Below, piece after piece: positions 1 through 12,618 of a stretch of 64,000 nt of DNA (position 1 is the first letter of the stretch; each line of letters begins with the position of its first letter). This DNA is from Hofstenia miamia (lineage: Eukaryota; Xenacoelomorpha; Acoela), in assembly GCA_004352715.1 (NCBI GenBank), contig SCFE01000012.1, positions 865,890-929,889 of the forward strand, given 5' to 3'. The notes under the pieces were generated by a model that saw only the letters and a program-made list of their open reading frames with translations, had not been told where the DNA came from and made no database searches. Made by a program: the position numbers and the translations under genes.

Positions 1-2335
1 ATAAAAACAGCAGAGTTAGAGCACATTCTGTACAGTGGAAGCAACAATAACCAAATTGTGAAATACAAAAGCAGAAAATCGGAAGTTTAGTTCAATATCT
101 ATTCTGTTGAGACAAAGGCGGGCAACAAATGGAAAAAACTGAAAGAACCCAATGCCTGCAAAGACTAACGACCACTGGCATATTGACTAAGAATACCTAG
201 GCTTGTCAAAAGAGAAAAGTCGTGCTTCCAAAACAAAGTACAATTAACCAAACTCTACAAACTTCCACAAGTTTATCGACAAAGGATCAACTTTTAAGAA
301 AACAGGCGGAGGTACTTTATGTTGCTCTGGGTAGAAATTCGTTTCACAGTTTAGAATCCTACTCATTGAGAAATCTGTTACGTATTTTGTCAAGTTTGGG
401 GAATAAAATGGTCGCTTCATGGTAGATGTCAAATCCAATCATGGCAGAACATTTTTTGTTCGAAAACAATTCAGGCTGCGACAAAAATCTTGCTTCAAAA
501 ATTAGAGAAAAAATAAAAGAGTATTTCAAATCATTCACTGGACTCTTTTACAATTACCATGGACATATGAAGCAATGCGCATTGTAAGTTATCATACTTA
601 GATGTGCATTTGTTTTGGATAGACGAAATTTGCGTTATGCTGAGGTTTAATATTTTGGATTTGAAATCTATGCAGGCGTTAACATTGAAGATATTACGTT
701 TAGAGTCTTAGAACAATTTCGGTTAAAGCTGGAAGGTATGACCATTGTAACTGATTGTAAAAAAATATACAAGCAGCATTTCATGACCATTCTTGGATTC
801 CTTGTAAACTTCTTAACAACTGCCTAGATCATTTTGATGAAAGCGTGAGAATTTTTCATGCTATAATAAAACACTTAAACTTCTTCAAACGTGGACAATC
901 GGATGAGACAAGAATATGATTTGATATTTTCGATCGTGCAGCCTCCATCAAATCCTCCCTCGCAAAACCAGTAGAATTACAAATTCAAAGCGGAAACTAC
1001 ATTCTATAAGCCGATAGACAAATAATTTGAAAATGACGTTTTCCAGCTAATGGAGCTAATCAAAGAGACTATACTGAAACTACAGCTGAATTCTGAACCA
1101 ATCAATCGAGTGGTTCCTTCATATTATCTGCCAACTATTATTATGTGCTTTCCTATTATATGCCAACTGACAACTAATGATTCTGCAAACATGAAAACAA
1201 TGTAAAAACGTGCTAGCTGAGAAAATTAACGGCATGGGTTTTTGACCAACAATGAAACTCACGTAAACCCTGCGGCGACCAAAAAATGAACGTTATGACT
1301 CTCGATACACAATAGCAGTAGTTAAAAAGTGTCCCTCAATTATGGTCTGGGGAGCAATAAGTGCCAATGGCCGTTGTGGTATTTATTTTGTAGAACAGGG
1401 GAAGACTGTAAACTCTAAGGAATATTTGAAAATTCTCAAGGAATGACAACTAGATGTACTGTATTTCAACACAATGGCGTCCCATGTCATCAGGTTCGGG
1501 AGATCAAAACTTGCCTGGGTGAGAATGATATTACAGTTTTGAGTTCTTGGCCGGGGTCCTAATCGGACCTTAACCCAATTGAAAATTGTTGGGTTAAATT
1601 AAAGGCAGCTGTGGCTAAAAGAAATCCAACATCTCTAGATCATCTTAAATACGTTATTCATGAGGCCTGGTGCAAGGAAATCTCTTTGGAATACTGTCGG
1701 TCACTGATAAATTCCATGCCTCGACGTATCAAAGATGTCAAAGCAGCAAATGGTGGCACACCAAAATACTGAACAAACTGTAAATTTTGTAATAAACTTC
1801 AACTAAGAGCATTTCTTGTATTCTATAATAAGATTCTCACATATTTGTTTCAATTTATAATGATTTGAATAAAATTTCAGTAAATAATAAAAATATTAGT
1901 TTTAATTAAAATATACTTGGCGGTCGGAAATTAATGGCCAACACTGAATTCTACGACCTTACAAACTTACCAGCATCAGCTTTGAAAATTAGAACAGTTG
2001 CGAATTCAACACATATTCCAATTTCTCGGTCACCAAATGGCATACTTCCCCATTGGAATTCTTTCTAAACTAGTTTTCCGCACTTCAGCAGGATCTGCCC
2101 AAGCGAAAGGCATTTTTCCTCAATAGCATTGGTTGTCAGCGATGTGCAAAGAGATCTCGGCTTCTTCCAAAGTATATGAACGACCTCGAATTTATCCGAA
2201 GTGAATTTGATACACTCCCAAATTTTGCAAAAATTCGGAAACTCGGCTTAGCTAAGACGGTTAACAGCTCCGGCTGTGCTCGCAAAATTTGAACTCTTTC
2301 CAACTCGGTCGGACACTGCATTTAGTTCTGTACAT
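1..2335 (+). mobile_element. Decayed hAT transposon (BED-type), split by a Tc1 insertion
   Basis: Remains of a hAT transposase, readable only by moving between frames. The best piece is 222-425, with QSTINQTLQ followed by a segment like the hAT N-terminal Phe-x-x-Val-Glu...Leu-Leu region. At about 745-905 comes a core piece with IQAAFHDHSWIPC and LNNCLDHFDESVRIFHAIIKH, the usual 'WIPC...H..NL' zone before the insertion domain. At 1040-1195 is a piece resembling the 'tail before the dimerisation domain'. After a Tc1 fragment (1221-1946) the hAT resumes, and 2070-2150 reads CPSERHFSSIALVVSD, the S-E-R-x-F-S dimerisation motif. Many stops and frameshifts are present, so the copy is dead. The 5' end may lie before the window. 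Family call is from motif recognition, not a search. Confidence 0.6.
1221..1946 (+). mobile_element. 5'-truncated Tc1/mariner transposase fragment with 3' terminal repeat
   Basis: The C-terminal catalytic half of a Tc1-like DDE transposase. Around 1245 the frame reads NNETHV, the decayed first-Asp motif (normally 'DE-hydrophobic'). At 1329-1350 is SIMVWGAISANG. At 1468-1480 is FQHNGVPCH, where the second catalytic Asp is now Asn. At 1565-1590 is SDLNPIENCW, which carries the third acidic residue. The frame ends GGTPKY and stop at 1770-1772. About 35 residues separate the second and third catalytic positions, close to DD34E spacing. A likely 3' terminal repeat ends at 1946 with GGCCAACACTG. 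The N-terminal helix-turn-helix is missing and there are frameshifts and stops, so the copy is inactive. It sits inside hAT sequence, so it is the younger insertion. Confidence 0.75.
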
Positions 2336-3564
2336 ATAATGGAAATTTGAATCACCACATAGATATCTTAACATGACATTTTTAAAACTATACACATTCG
2401 AAAATTTTGAAATTTGAGAATTTCATGGCGTACTAACCGGGTGATATCTTCTCTATGTTCAGTGAATTTTCATAAAACATTTATGAGCACATAAAATGTA
2501 TTCAACTAAAGTAATTTCGTTTGCTATTATGGTCACAGTATATTTCGGTTTTGATTCCAATAGCTTTTGATAAAACACATAAAATTGAATATTAATAGAA
2601 TCAAATTTGATTCATCAACTATAAAGTTAACGGAAACACAAGGTTTTTACACGATGCAACGATTACTAAAATAATCAATCCACTACAAAATACGTCCATT
2701 TTCCGTATAATATATTTCCTCATTTCTCAATTAAATCTAAATCGAATTTTATAAGCACTAACAAATAAATTTACATTTCACATTTTCAGAGATTTTGAAT
2801 TTCATCATTAAAAATGCACCCACTATATTAATCAGATTTTAACAATCATTTCCTAAATATCTACAAATTTTACTGCAAAGCCATCCAAACTGTAAATATC
2901 TAAAACATTGTGTTATCTTTTTCAATTTTTAATTTTTTTTAAATGAGTAACGAAAGGTCATCTAAATATTTTTAAATAAATCCATACGGAATACATTCAA
3001 AAATAAGTATGTAGCCTCTTTTATAATCAAACGGATAATAATAAACTTTTTTGTTTAAATTAAAGAAATAAAATTTTTTAATGTGTAATTATTAGAAAAA
3101 ACAAACTTTATTGGTTTCTAAACAATTCTATAACCTTAAATTGTTCATTTTCCTTTTAAAGTTTGTACGATTCAATACTTATTAAGCTTAATCGTTGTGT
3201 TATTAAAGCTAGATTTCATAGATATATACACTTTGGATTATCCCGCATTTTCTGTAGTCGTACACTGAGTTTTATAAATGTTTAAAAAAGGAAAATTAAT
3301 GAACTTCATATGCTTAAAATGAGAGAGAATTTTTAGTGATATTGATTGTATTAATATTTCCAATAATAGTAGCAAAACAGAAGAGAATATAATATTTTCA
3401 TTTTTTAAAGATCATTTAAAAATATTTTCCCAATAACGGACTTCTATACAAATATATCTCTTTAGTTAATGAGGCAACTTATCAATCAAGAGGTGGAAGA
3501 CAATAGAAGAAAAAACCACACAAAATACACAATTGAGTTGACAATGAACAACATTTTCAAGTAC
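2336..3564. other. AT-rich noncoding stretch
   Basis: Long AT-rich DNA between two hAT copies. I see no open frame with coding character, no splice-framed exon and no recognisable repeat. Confidence 0.5.
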
Positions 3565-5698
3565 CAAGGCTGTAGCCACGGTGGGGCCAGGGGGCACGCC
3601 CCCCCCTGAGAAAAATGTGAGCAGTAGTGCCAAAAAATATAAAAGGGCCCCCCTTTGAACATTTAAAAACACACCACTAATCAGCTTTCAATATATCATT
3701 ACGTCATAGCACAGAATGCACAGCGGAATATTCTCATGCACACAGTTCGACGACATGTATTTCCACCCCGGCATAGGCTGCCAAATCTTATCTATTCAAT
3801 TCAAAGCCACACATGATGCTGGTATATTAATATTCCCTGTGCACTACCACGCGTGTGTCGTGTCTGTATTTCCTCGCCACTTTCTCCGTGCAGTTCCACC
3901 GGTAAAAAAAAGTTTCTATTGAATTTCAATATTTTTTAAGTAGTTTTCGGTACTCTTGAACAATTGCGGTCTGTCAACAAACCTCTTGAATTATTAAATT
4001 ATTATGGAAAGTTGAAGAAAATAGGCGAAAACCTTTTATAATTATGTCAGGGAAAAACGATTAAAAAGGAAATTTTCGCATTGAGACCGGTGATATAATT
4101 TTAAAATCTTCATTTGAAACTTGTTGCAAGAACGCTAGTTACACACTACATCAGACACATGTCAGAAGAAGAGCTACAAAATGATATAGTTTTTACTGTC
4201 AATAAATCACCTGGCTTGGAACTGCGGATATATCTGGCACTGAACAATTTTTGATTGGAATACGCCTTGTAGATCTATCCAGTGAGAATGGCACTGAACA
4301 ATTTGCGATTGGGTTTTCACCATTGACCGACATGAGTACATCAGGTATATCCAGTTCCATTAGTAACCAATACAAAGAAGTTGGTCTTATTATCGATAGA
4401 CATATTGGTCAAGGATACATGTTTGCTCTGCAATAGGTGAGAAATTCGACTATTATATCCGAAAGCCGCTTTTATTCATTCTTCATCACATCGGCCCAAT
4501 CTAGTCAATCATCTTAATGGTGTTCCAACGATTAGAAACACTATTGGTACAATTAAATCAATAATAACATATTTCCGATGGACAAGCAAGCAAATATAAG
4601 AGCATCGAAATTGTACCTGAGAATTTCAAAAATATTCACAATCAACTAGAAAAACTTTCGACAATGAGAACTGGATCTGGACGACAAACTGCACATCAAT
4701 TATTGTGTGCTGTGCGCTTCTAGCTCGGCTAGATTCCTATTTTGCTTAGCCATTGAATCATTTTATTCAGCTCTTCTAGAATCAGTCACTAAAGCTCTAC
4801 AGCAGTTCAACTTAATCTCAAACAGGTGCAGGAGCACATTGAAAAGTTGTTAAGTGTAATAAGTGAACACCGTAGCAAAGAAGACCGCTTCCGAATGAAT
4901 GTTTTTGATAATTAACCTTACTGGCTCAAAAACTTGACATCAATCTTTAAGTGCCACGGAATTGTGGAAGACAGGTTCATCATAACAACTTACCAAAATG
5001 TGATGCTGAAAAAGTTAGTGTATATGTTCCATATCTTGATTCTCTAATTAATTCGTTTCAAGTTCGATTTTCTAAATACATCAGCTCACATTTTAATCTT
5101 TTTTGCTACATCCTAACCAAATACAAAAAATGAGCCATGATAACTACATTGAAAAATGTTGACTGTCAAAAAATGTTTAAGATTGACAACCTTGATGTTG
5201 ATGCATTAAGCTGGTATGACTACTGGGCTACGTCATCAGAAGAACGTAATGATGAATTTGCTGCACTGTTGCCACGTAAAAACTGACATCCCTACAGGTA
5301 ATTTTGAATTGCCAGCAACTACGTGTACAGTGAAAACATGGCTAAGATCTACAATGTCAGATGAACGCCTCTCTAACTTATGTATGCTCAGTGTGCATCG
5401 GAACATGATAAATGTGGACAAAAAAAGTTTATAGAAAAAGACGTTGACCAATATGGAAGTAATCGAAGAAGACTGCAATTATTATTTAAATAGTTATTGT
5501 TTGACTTTAAACTTAATTAGTACATTTAATTGTATAATGTCTTTTCTCCTGAATTCTTATACTTAACACATTTAGTAACTCAGGTTTACAAAATTGTCAA
5601 TATATTTTCTAAATTTCTACTGACTATCGCCACAATGATGTTATGTGTATACGTGTATTTATATTTGCCCTCTGGAAAAATTTCTGCCGGCGCCCCTG
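3565..5698 (+). mobile_element. Decayed hAT element of the ZMYM1/TTF-type family
   Basis: A broken transposase of the large hAT-like family often annotated as zinc finger MYM-type protein 1-like. Pieces in order: GQGYMFALQ at 4410; HLNGVPTIRNTIGTIKS at about 4510-4560, matching the region after the 'CH..HxLNLV' motif; ENFKNIHNQLEKLSTM then GRQTAHQLLCAV at 4618-4715; VQEHIEKLLSVISEHRSKED at 4825-4890; GRQVHHNNLPK then VYVPYLDSLINSFQVRFSKY at 4967-5085, the 'P-R..GRQ.H..N.P' block; and TWLRSTMSDERLSNLCMLSVHR at 5335-5400, the dimerisation region. Stops and frameshifts are frequent. The ends are C-rich: CAAGGCTGTAGCCACG at 3565 and, inverted, CAGGGGCGCCGGCAG ending at 5698, which look like imperfect terminal repeats. 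I found no clean 8-bp target duplication. Confidence 0.65.
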
Positions 5699-5817
5699 TT
5701 TGACGTGTAAATCCTCTAGGACTACAAACGAATATTCATGTTTGGAAACTACAAGTATGAATAAAGTAATTTTTCTGCGATCTGGAGAGTTAAAATAGTA
5801 ATAATCTATTTAGTAAA

Positions 5818-8042
5818 TTATAGTATAAAAAAACGAACACTTTTATCAGGCGTGATGTGATGCGATTCGTCAAGTGTAGGTTGGATGGGATGAGGCGAAG
5901 GCTTGGGAATGAGTTTAGATGGTTTTGGAGTTACAGCATGTAAAGTGAATGTAGTATTATGACCGGTTGTATCAGTCATCATACTTCGATCGATAACGGA
6001 ATGTTCTTCTTCTGTCTATTTGAAAAAAAACAAATTAATTTTTTGATGAAATGTATTAAAAGAACACGATTCATGAAGGTTTGTAATTGAGTTGCTAAAT
6101 AATTTTTCCAACTTTGAATGTAGTAATGTTTTTAATTTCGATTAAATCAAATGAGTTTCTTTTGGAAGCAAGAGAGACGGCAAGTATTCGAAAAATATTA
6201 TACTTTTACGACTAACCTGCAACAATTTTTCACAATAGAATCCGCGCGCCATTGAAGTAGACCTAGAAACGACACAGGGAGGTACAGATTTCGAAAGCCG
6301 ATTATATTCTTTTGAAGTAATTACAAACGATGTTTGGGCACCAAATGAAAACTTCTTAGGCAATGGAGTAGTTGCGACGATTGCAGTTTTTAATTCCTTC
6401 AGAGGCTTAGCTAATACCACAGGAGAAGAATAGGGTTTTTGGATATCTAAAGAAAATAGTTGTCACATAAAATATAAAAGAAGACTTTATTTAAAACTCC
6501 TCAACAAATGGACTTGTATTACAATTTGTATAATCTACTAAATGAATATACTACTATGAGTAAAATAAAAAATGAAATTCAAAGAACTTGCTTACTATAT
6601 TTTTTATCATGGTATCAAAGTACTCAAGAAGGCTATTCAAAATGAGGGCTAAAATTTACTTTATTGTAATTCCTAACGAGTTTTACACAATCAATTTAAA
6701 TGAAAACCTAATAGAAAGATGAAACAAAACGATGACAATTGAACGATAAAACAGGTGAAATTGAAGCAACAATGCATTGACTAAAGGATCATAGCTTATT
6801 TAAATGTCGGCGAAAAAATCTTTGACTTTTAACTTGCTAGAATACAGATTTTTTGAATGAAATTATCACAATTTCTTTGAAACGCAAAAGTGTTATTCCG
6901 TTACATTCCTTAAAAAAATACTTTCAAAAAAATCCATGATAAAATATTTTAAAGCAACATACCAGTCCGCTTAATTTTTTCACTTAGTGGTGAAAAAAGA
7001 CGAGCTTTTTTAAAAAATTGAATGCGTGCGAAATTTGGTGGATGCTCAGTCGAATCTTCGGAATTCTCTTTATTTACAGAATAGAATAGGTTTTCCGGAG
7101 ATGATTGTTCTGTACTTGCTATCCCTTGATAGGTACCATTCAAATCAGTTGAGGATGACGAGGGACCTGTCAATTCGTCGAACGGAGTTGATGTGGAACC
7201 AAAGTTGTCAGAATTGAAATTAAGGGTGACATTGCAAGATTCATCTTTTACCGATTCTTCACTTAGAGGTAGAAGCGTTGCATCTGCTTGAGCAAGCCCT
7301 TTTTCCAATCTTACAAAGCACTTTGAGTCAAAAAGATCTGAATTATTTTTCATATGCTTAACAGGCGATGGCGAAACGACTTCCTTTAGAGAATATAAAG
7401 AATCAGTTGTAACTTGCAAAAGACTAAAAGTTCTTTCCTCAAGTGATTCCTTATTTCGCTTTCTAAGATTATATTGAGCATTTCGTACTAAACAGAATCA
7501 AATTACTCCCAGCATAGTATAAAGCAATATCACATTATTGGAAATTTTTGAACACATTTATAAATTCTATGTCAAGAACACTGGCATAATATGAGTAGGC
7601 ATATTTTAAATTGATAGTCGGGGCTGTCTATTTGATACACTGAAGCAATAAGTTATGAAATTAGTATTTATGCAAGGGTCGGTGAGGTTTTTCAAACATA
7701 GAGGTGTGTTCAAACGACTAAAGGGTTTCTGTAATAAAAAAACTATTGGTTATTTATCATTACTAATTCAACAAAAAATATTGTTATTGATAAAAGCTTA
7801 CATTCACTCTTTGAAATAGATTTAGTTCTAGCTCTAAGCTTAGCCTTCATACTGCAAGCCACCCGAATTCTATCGGTAGACTGTGATTTTTGAGATCGCT
7901 TAGAATAAGAACGATGCTTTGTTTTTGGTAAATCAGCCTGTATTTCATTGCAGCGTACATTGCATTGATAGTGAAGCATATTAAACTCGTCAAAAATGCA
8001 ATCAGCTAAGTTTTTCAACTTTGCAGCAATATCGAACTGCAT
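5818..8042 (-). CDS. Four-exon gene, Ser/Pro-rich protein of unknown family
   Basis: Model on the minus strand: exons 8042-7802, 7487-6963, 6446-6217 and 6015-5818, 1194 nt and 397 residues. Phases agree at every junction (1, 1, 0). Splice sites are good: AAT|GTAAGC, CTG|GTATGT and CAG|GTTAGT donors; TTTAG, CTTTAG and AAATAG acceptors. The reading frame crosses three introns without a stop and ends VRFFIL. The N-terminal 80 residues are helical then basic (RSYSKRSQKS, RARTKSIS), followed by NLRKRNK. The middle is acidic and Ser/Thr-rich, with SPSPVKH, FSPLSEK and other possible proline-directed phosphosites. The C-terminus is Pro-rich (VTPKPSKLIPKPSPHP). I see no membrane segment or enzyme motif. 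The basic-then-SP layout recalls chromosomal or mitotic scaffold proteins such as INCENP, but this is weak. The ATG at 8042 lies just before a possible acceptor (TATGCAG), so an upstream exon may exist. Confidence 0.6.
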
Positions 8043-10279
8043 ATTAAAAAACTATCCACGTCTACCTCTAAATAAGTAACAAAAATTGGATACAATAAAA
8101 TTTATACAATAATTTGATTTGAACATTAAATTTTAAATACTCATAATTCCGTTTATATAAATAGAAAAGATTTAGAATTGACTATGCAGATAGGAAGGAG
8201 TCAGCAACATACTTAGGTACAGAGCGGAATGGTTGAAACTAATGCTTGCTATTTATTTTGGAGTTGTTTATAAACGGCTTACTAAAGGAAACGTATATAC
8301 GATTTTCTCGAGATTACCTGTTATTACAAGCTTATAATTTTTAAGGTTTATTTGTCTGATCATCTCCGGCCCAAAATTACAATAGATCAATGAATGAAGT
8401 ATTACTTTGAAACACACGATTTCAGCTGTCCCCTTTCTGAACTACTGTAATGCTAGATGGTCATAACCCCAAACACTTACTATAATAGAATAAACAATTA
8501 ATGGTTTGTCCAAAGCCTGTATCCGTATAACACAAAAATGAGCTAAGTAGAATTGTTTGTTGATTTAAACGACAAAATTTATGAGCACACCAAAAATACA
8601 ATGGAAAGTGACAATAAAAGGAAAACACTCTAATGAAACCTCAAAGAGAAATCGCAAAATATAAATCGAACAAAGCAAAATTTTGTCAAAAATATATGTC
8701 AAAGAATTCAATTGCATAGAGGCAGAAGTGATATAGGTATTGCTATTTCCATATTTTTATATTTATGATTTTCTTAATTACATATTTATTATAAAATAAA
8801 ATTTTACATTATACAGTATTTAATAAAAAAATGTTTTTTTAATTATAATATATTTTGATTTCCATTTCTCCTTTAGTATAAAAGGGCACTAACTGAAAAT
8901 TAGTACTGTACATTTTCACGTCGCACTATTCACATTTAACAAGTGGTATTCATGCAAAATAGCGAATTGAAGAGGTGTCGATTATATATATATATATAAA
9001 TCTGAGAGTTGCTTTGTACACACAGTCGCTCTGCACTATATATTTTACACTTAAATTTAACGTGATATTTTATTAACTTACATACATATTCATATGATAA
9101 ACAATTTGATGCAAACCAAAAACTGGATTCATTAATGAAAATTACAATCTCATTCTCATCATAAATAGTGCTTTTAGAGGTCAATGGGTCTCCGAACACT
9201 GGTTCTCTTAAACAAAAAGAGTAAAATTCTAAAAGCTTTCTAATACTTTTTTAATAGTTGTTTTCTGCAGCTGTTACAGTGTGACCCGTTTTCGAGCTTT
9301 CGTATTCCCGATAAATTCCAAATTTTAAAGCCATTTAGATTTTCTTCAAATGCGAAGTTGAAATCACAATCTGACATCAAAACGCAATACGTGAAATTGT
9401 AATGTGTATATATGCTGTAGAAGTTTGCAAATTTATGCTAATAAATTACATTTGCTGTTGTAGCATAAATGTATAGAGTCTCTGTTTACATCTTCAGAAA
9501 ATCAAAATATGATTTCAAATCAAAGAATATGTTATAATGTTACTATTGAACGAAGTATTTACCGTTCAGAAAATAATTAGCAAGAAGGCATCATTTTTCT
9601 ATTGAAAGCCAAACATTATATTTTGTTATATGTAAGCAGTACTTTATAACGCGTGTATTATTTTGGAGGAAATACGATCAGACAACCACTCAACGTTAAA
9701 ATTGCTCGTAATCTTATGCTTATAAGAGCAAATAGGAAATAAATGTTTAAAGCAAGTTTAGTTTTGTATATTCCAATGGATAATCGAACTTTTCAATGTC
9801 AATCACATCTAATTTAAAAACCCCACTTCGCCCAGGCCTAATATATATATATATTAGTTTTTAAGAAATGCAAACAGAAATGTCTGAGTTTATAAATATA
9901 TATTATCAAAATTTTTTTTGAATTAAATTACTGCAATAAACAGGAGAAACTAAAGATAGATTAAGGTGATGACTAGAATAATGGAAAAGATTTTACTGGA
10001 TCACATTTTGAGACTAGTTTCAGAATGGTTGGTCAAAATTGGCCGTATAAGGAAGGATAAGATCCCACCAAGATTGTCTTTAATCTATACAAACTAATAC
10101 TACGTATTGATTTTCAGTTGATTAAAATGTTTACTCTAAGCTTTAAACTCGTTCTAGGTGTACTTCATTTCAGATCAACAATGAGAATTAGAACGTAGCT
10201 GTCGCAAATGTTATGACATGCTACGAAGAACATTATAACTATATATATAACTATAACTATATAAACAAAAAAACTTTGA
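8043..10279. other. Intergenic, AT-rich, short (TA)n runs
   Basis: No exon is supported. A TATAAAAG string lies at about 8877 on the plus strand, but no coding exon follows it. Short (TA)n tracts occur at 8984-8999 and 9841-9855. The 87-codon minus-strand frame at 8936-9199 runs through a (TA)n tract and has no coding character. Confidence 0.4.
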
Positions 10280-10800
10280 AACAAAAATAATTCAGGTTAT
10301 GTGATATCTCTTCGAAATGATGCAACCTTATTTCAGAAATGCGCTAATTTCTCATGATTATTAAAGATTTTACTTCGGATTGGTTTTATTCATTTAGAAA
10401 ACTTGATTTTACCCTAAAATTGTAATATAAAATAAAATTTTGCATGGACTACTGCATTTTTAAGCAATTGGAGATAACTGAAAAATGACGATTTAGTAAG
10501 AATTGCTCTATATCTCAATATATATTGAAGACATCGCTTTCGAAATATCTTTATTCATTTTATTGACAGAAATTATGACTGTAATTGTAATGTATGATAC
10601 TATCTTTTATGGACTACTGAATTTATTACTAATGACTTCTTTGAAATGATGCCCTTTTTATATTTCATTTAATATTGAAGATATCGGTTTTGAAATTGGT
10701 TTGGACGTTTTAAAACTGAAATAAATGTAATATTAATATTATATATGGACCACTGCATCAATGACTACCTAGAAATGATATTTTCTAAAAATATTCTCTT
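10280..10800. repeat. Diverged tandem repeat, period roughly 140-165 bp
   Basis: Similar text returns at intervals: ATGGACTACTGCAT at about 10444, ATGGACTACTGAAT at about 10609 and ATGGACCACTGCAT at about 10746. A second landmark also repeats in phase: ATTGAAGACATCG... near 10525 and ATTGAAGATATCG... near 10675, each followed by a run starting 'gaaat'. A weaker first unit may start near 10290. The units are old, with many substitutions and small indels. I see no coding potential. Confidence 0.5.
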
Positions 10801-12355
10801 TTAAAAGCGTGGAATTTTTGTAGCAATAATAATATAATATCACTAAAATAAGAAATTTCAAATGAAATGAGCTGCTTATATATACTTTTTGTGCATACAA
10901 ACTTACATATGCGCCATTATTATTATATAATGACAACATAGGTTATGTAGTTTTAATAAAACTACAGGCACTAATTAAATTGAGGTTAACACAAAAAATG
11001 GACGACCCAAAATGGTGCCTATTTGCAAATAGTGGATCAATGTACGGAATGCGATCAAAGAATTTCAATAATTATGAAGATCTAATGAGCTTAAATTTTC
11101 ATTTTCCTTTGTTTTCAGAGGTATCTCAATATGAAAAAGAAATGAGTTTTTTCTATCATGAGTCGATAGGTATCGCAATACCATGATAATTTTCATGTCG
11201 TGACAGCTTTAGTTATTTATTGTACTGTTATTATTCGTACAAAAACTGTAAATTTTAGATCTCTACTAAAAATACTGTTACAAAGCGCCAATATTTTACA
11301 AGAAAATCAATTTTCGAAATTTTTTAAGAATAAATAAAAAAGAATATGTTTGCTAAGAGTATATTGGTATACATACAAGTTCAAAAAAATAATTTGCTTC
11401 TTATCAGAACAAAATTTGTCGCATCGTAACACAGTAAATTTCGATTTTTGGCGCTTTGTAATTCTTAGAATGATTTAGTATGTTACAAAGAGGATATATA
11501 TATANNNNNNNNNNNNNNNNNNNNNNNNNNNNNNNNNNNNNNNNNNNNNNNNNNNNNNNNNNNNNNNNNNNNNNNNNNNNNNNNNNNNNNNNNNNNNNNN
11601 NNNNNNNNNNNNNNNNNNNNNNNNNNNNNNNNNNNNNNNNNNNNNNNNNNNNNNNNNNNNNNNNNNNNNNNNNNNNNNNNNNNNNNNNNNNNNNNNNNNN
11701 NNNNNNNNNATATATATATAATGAAACTTACCGGTCAGCAGCCGCTTAGAAATATCAAGTAAGATCGGTAAAATTACCACCATTTACGGGGCATATTTAA
11801 AAAATATCTTTTGTTTTATTTGATAAATATGGAATATTTCGTTAAGAATATTGCAACTAATACATACTCAAAAATGTTTATCAAATTTGAGTGAAAAATA
11901 CTTTTGGTGTATTTTGTTAAAAATTGCTTTAATTTGAAATTTATGAAAATTTTGAACTTACGTAATTATCCAAAGAATACTACTAAAAAGTAGGTACGAC
12001 ATCGATTACACAAGGTGTTGCACAAAATTACAATTGGTTCAAAGCATAGATAAACTTGTAAAAACGTTGTTCACAAAATTGTTGTATAGTACATTATGAC
12101 GATGATAATCATCTACTTATAAATTTAAACAAATTACGTATTCTTATATCGGAATATCATTACTTGCTTCTCACCTAAGTTTTTTTTAATGATTAATTTC
12201 AGTACAACAATGTAAAAGGCTTAATAAAATGAATTTTGGAAAAACTGTCTTGTACATTATTGCTCCAGACCAATAATATTGCCTACAATTATTTATTGGG
12301 AAATTATTGCAAAATATTGTCAATATAATAACTAGCTCGTTTTACAATACATTAG
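10801..12355. other. Noncoding, with assembly gap in (TA)n
   Basis: A 205-base gap at 11505-11709 is bounded on both sides by TATATATA, so it is almost certainly a TA microsatellite. A 68-codon plus-strand frame at 10980-11186 starts at TTG and has no flanking splice logic. Nothing else is recognised. Confidence 0.45.
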
Positions 12356-12618
12356 GTAGACGTGCGACAAGTTAAAATTAATTCTAGAATTCACTGGAAT
12401 TCAGTTAATCTTAAACAGCCTGGCGTCCGCTTAAAAGGACAAACGGTTTTTCCATATTTACAAAGCATTTTCTCCAAGCCTAATAGCAAATTTAAAAATC
12501 GCAAGACATGGAGATACCTTGTGGAGAATATTTTAATGCAATATGAAAACTTAATAAAGATTAACTACTTTGGAAATTTCAAAGTTTTGAAAGATTTAAA
12601 ATCTCCCATACCTAAAAT
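12356..12618 (+). CDS. Candidate internal exon, unknown protein
   Basis: An 87-codon open stretch is bounded by an acceptor (ACATTAG, ending 12355) and a strong donor (AAAAT|GTAAGT at 12619). It enters in phase 0 and leaves in phase 2. The peptide is basic and helix-like, with KTWRYLVENILMQYENL near residues 58-74. A possible next exon begins after CCCCAG near 12773 and stays open for about 18 codons. No family is recognised and the acceptor has a poor pyrimidine tract, so this could be chance. Confidence 0.25.

Noticed and set aside
3716-3922. 68-codon plus-strand ORF near 3.7 kb
   Set aside because: It lies in the 5' part of the hAT element and has no transposase motif.
8936-9199. 87-codon minus-strand ORF
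   Set aside because: Its reading passes through a (TA)n tract and has no homology-like motif.
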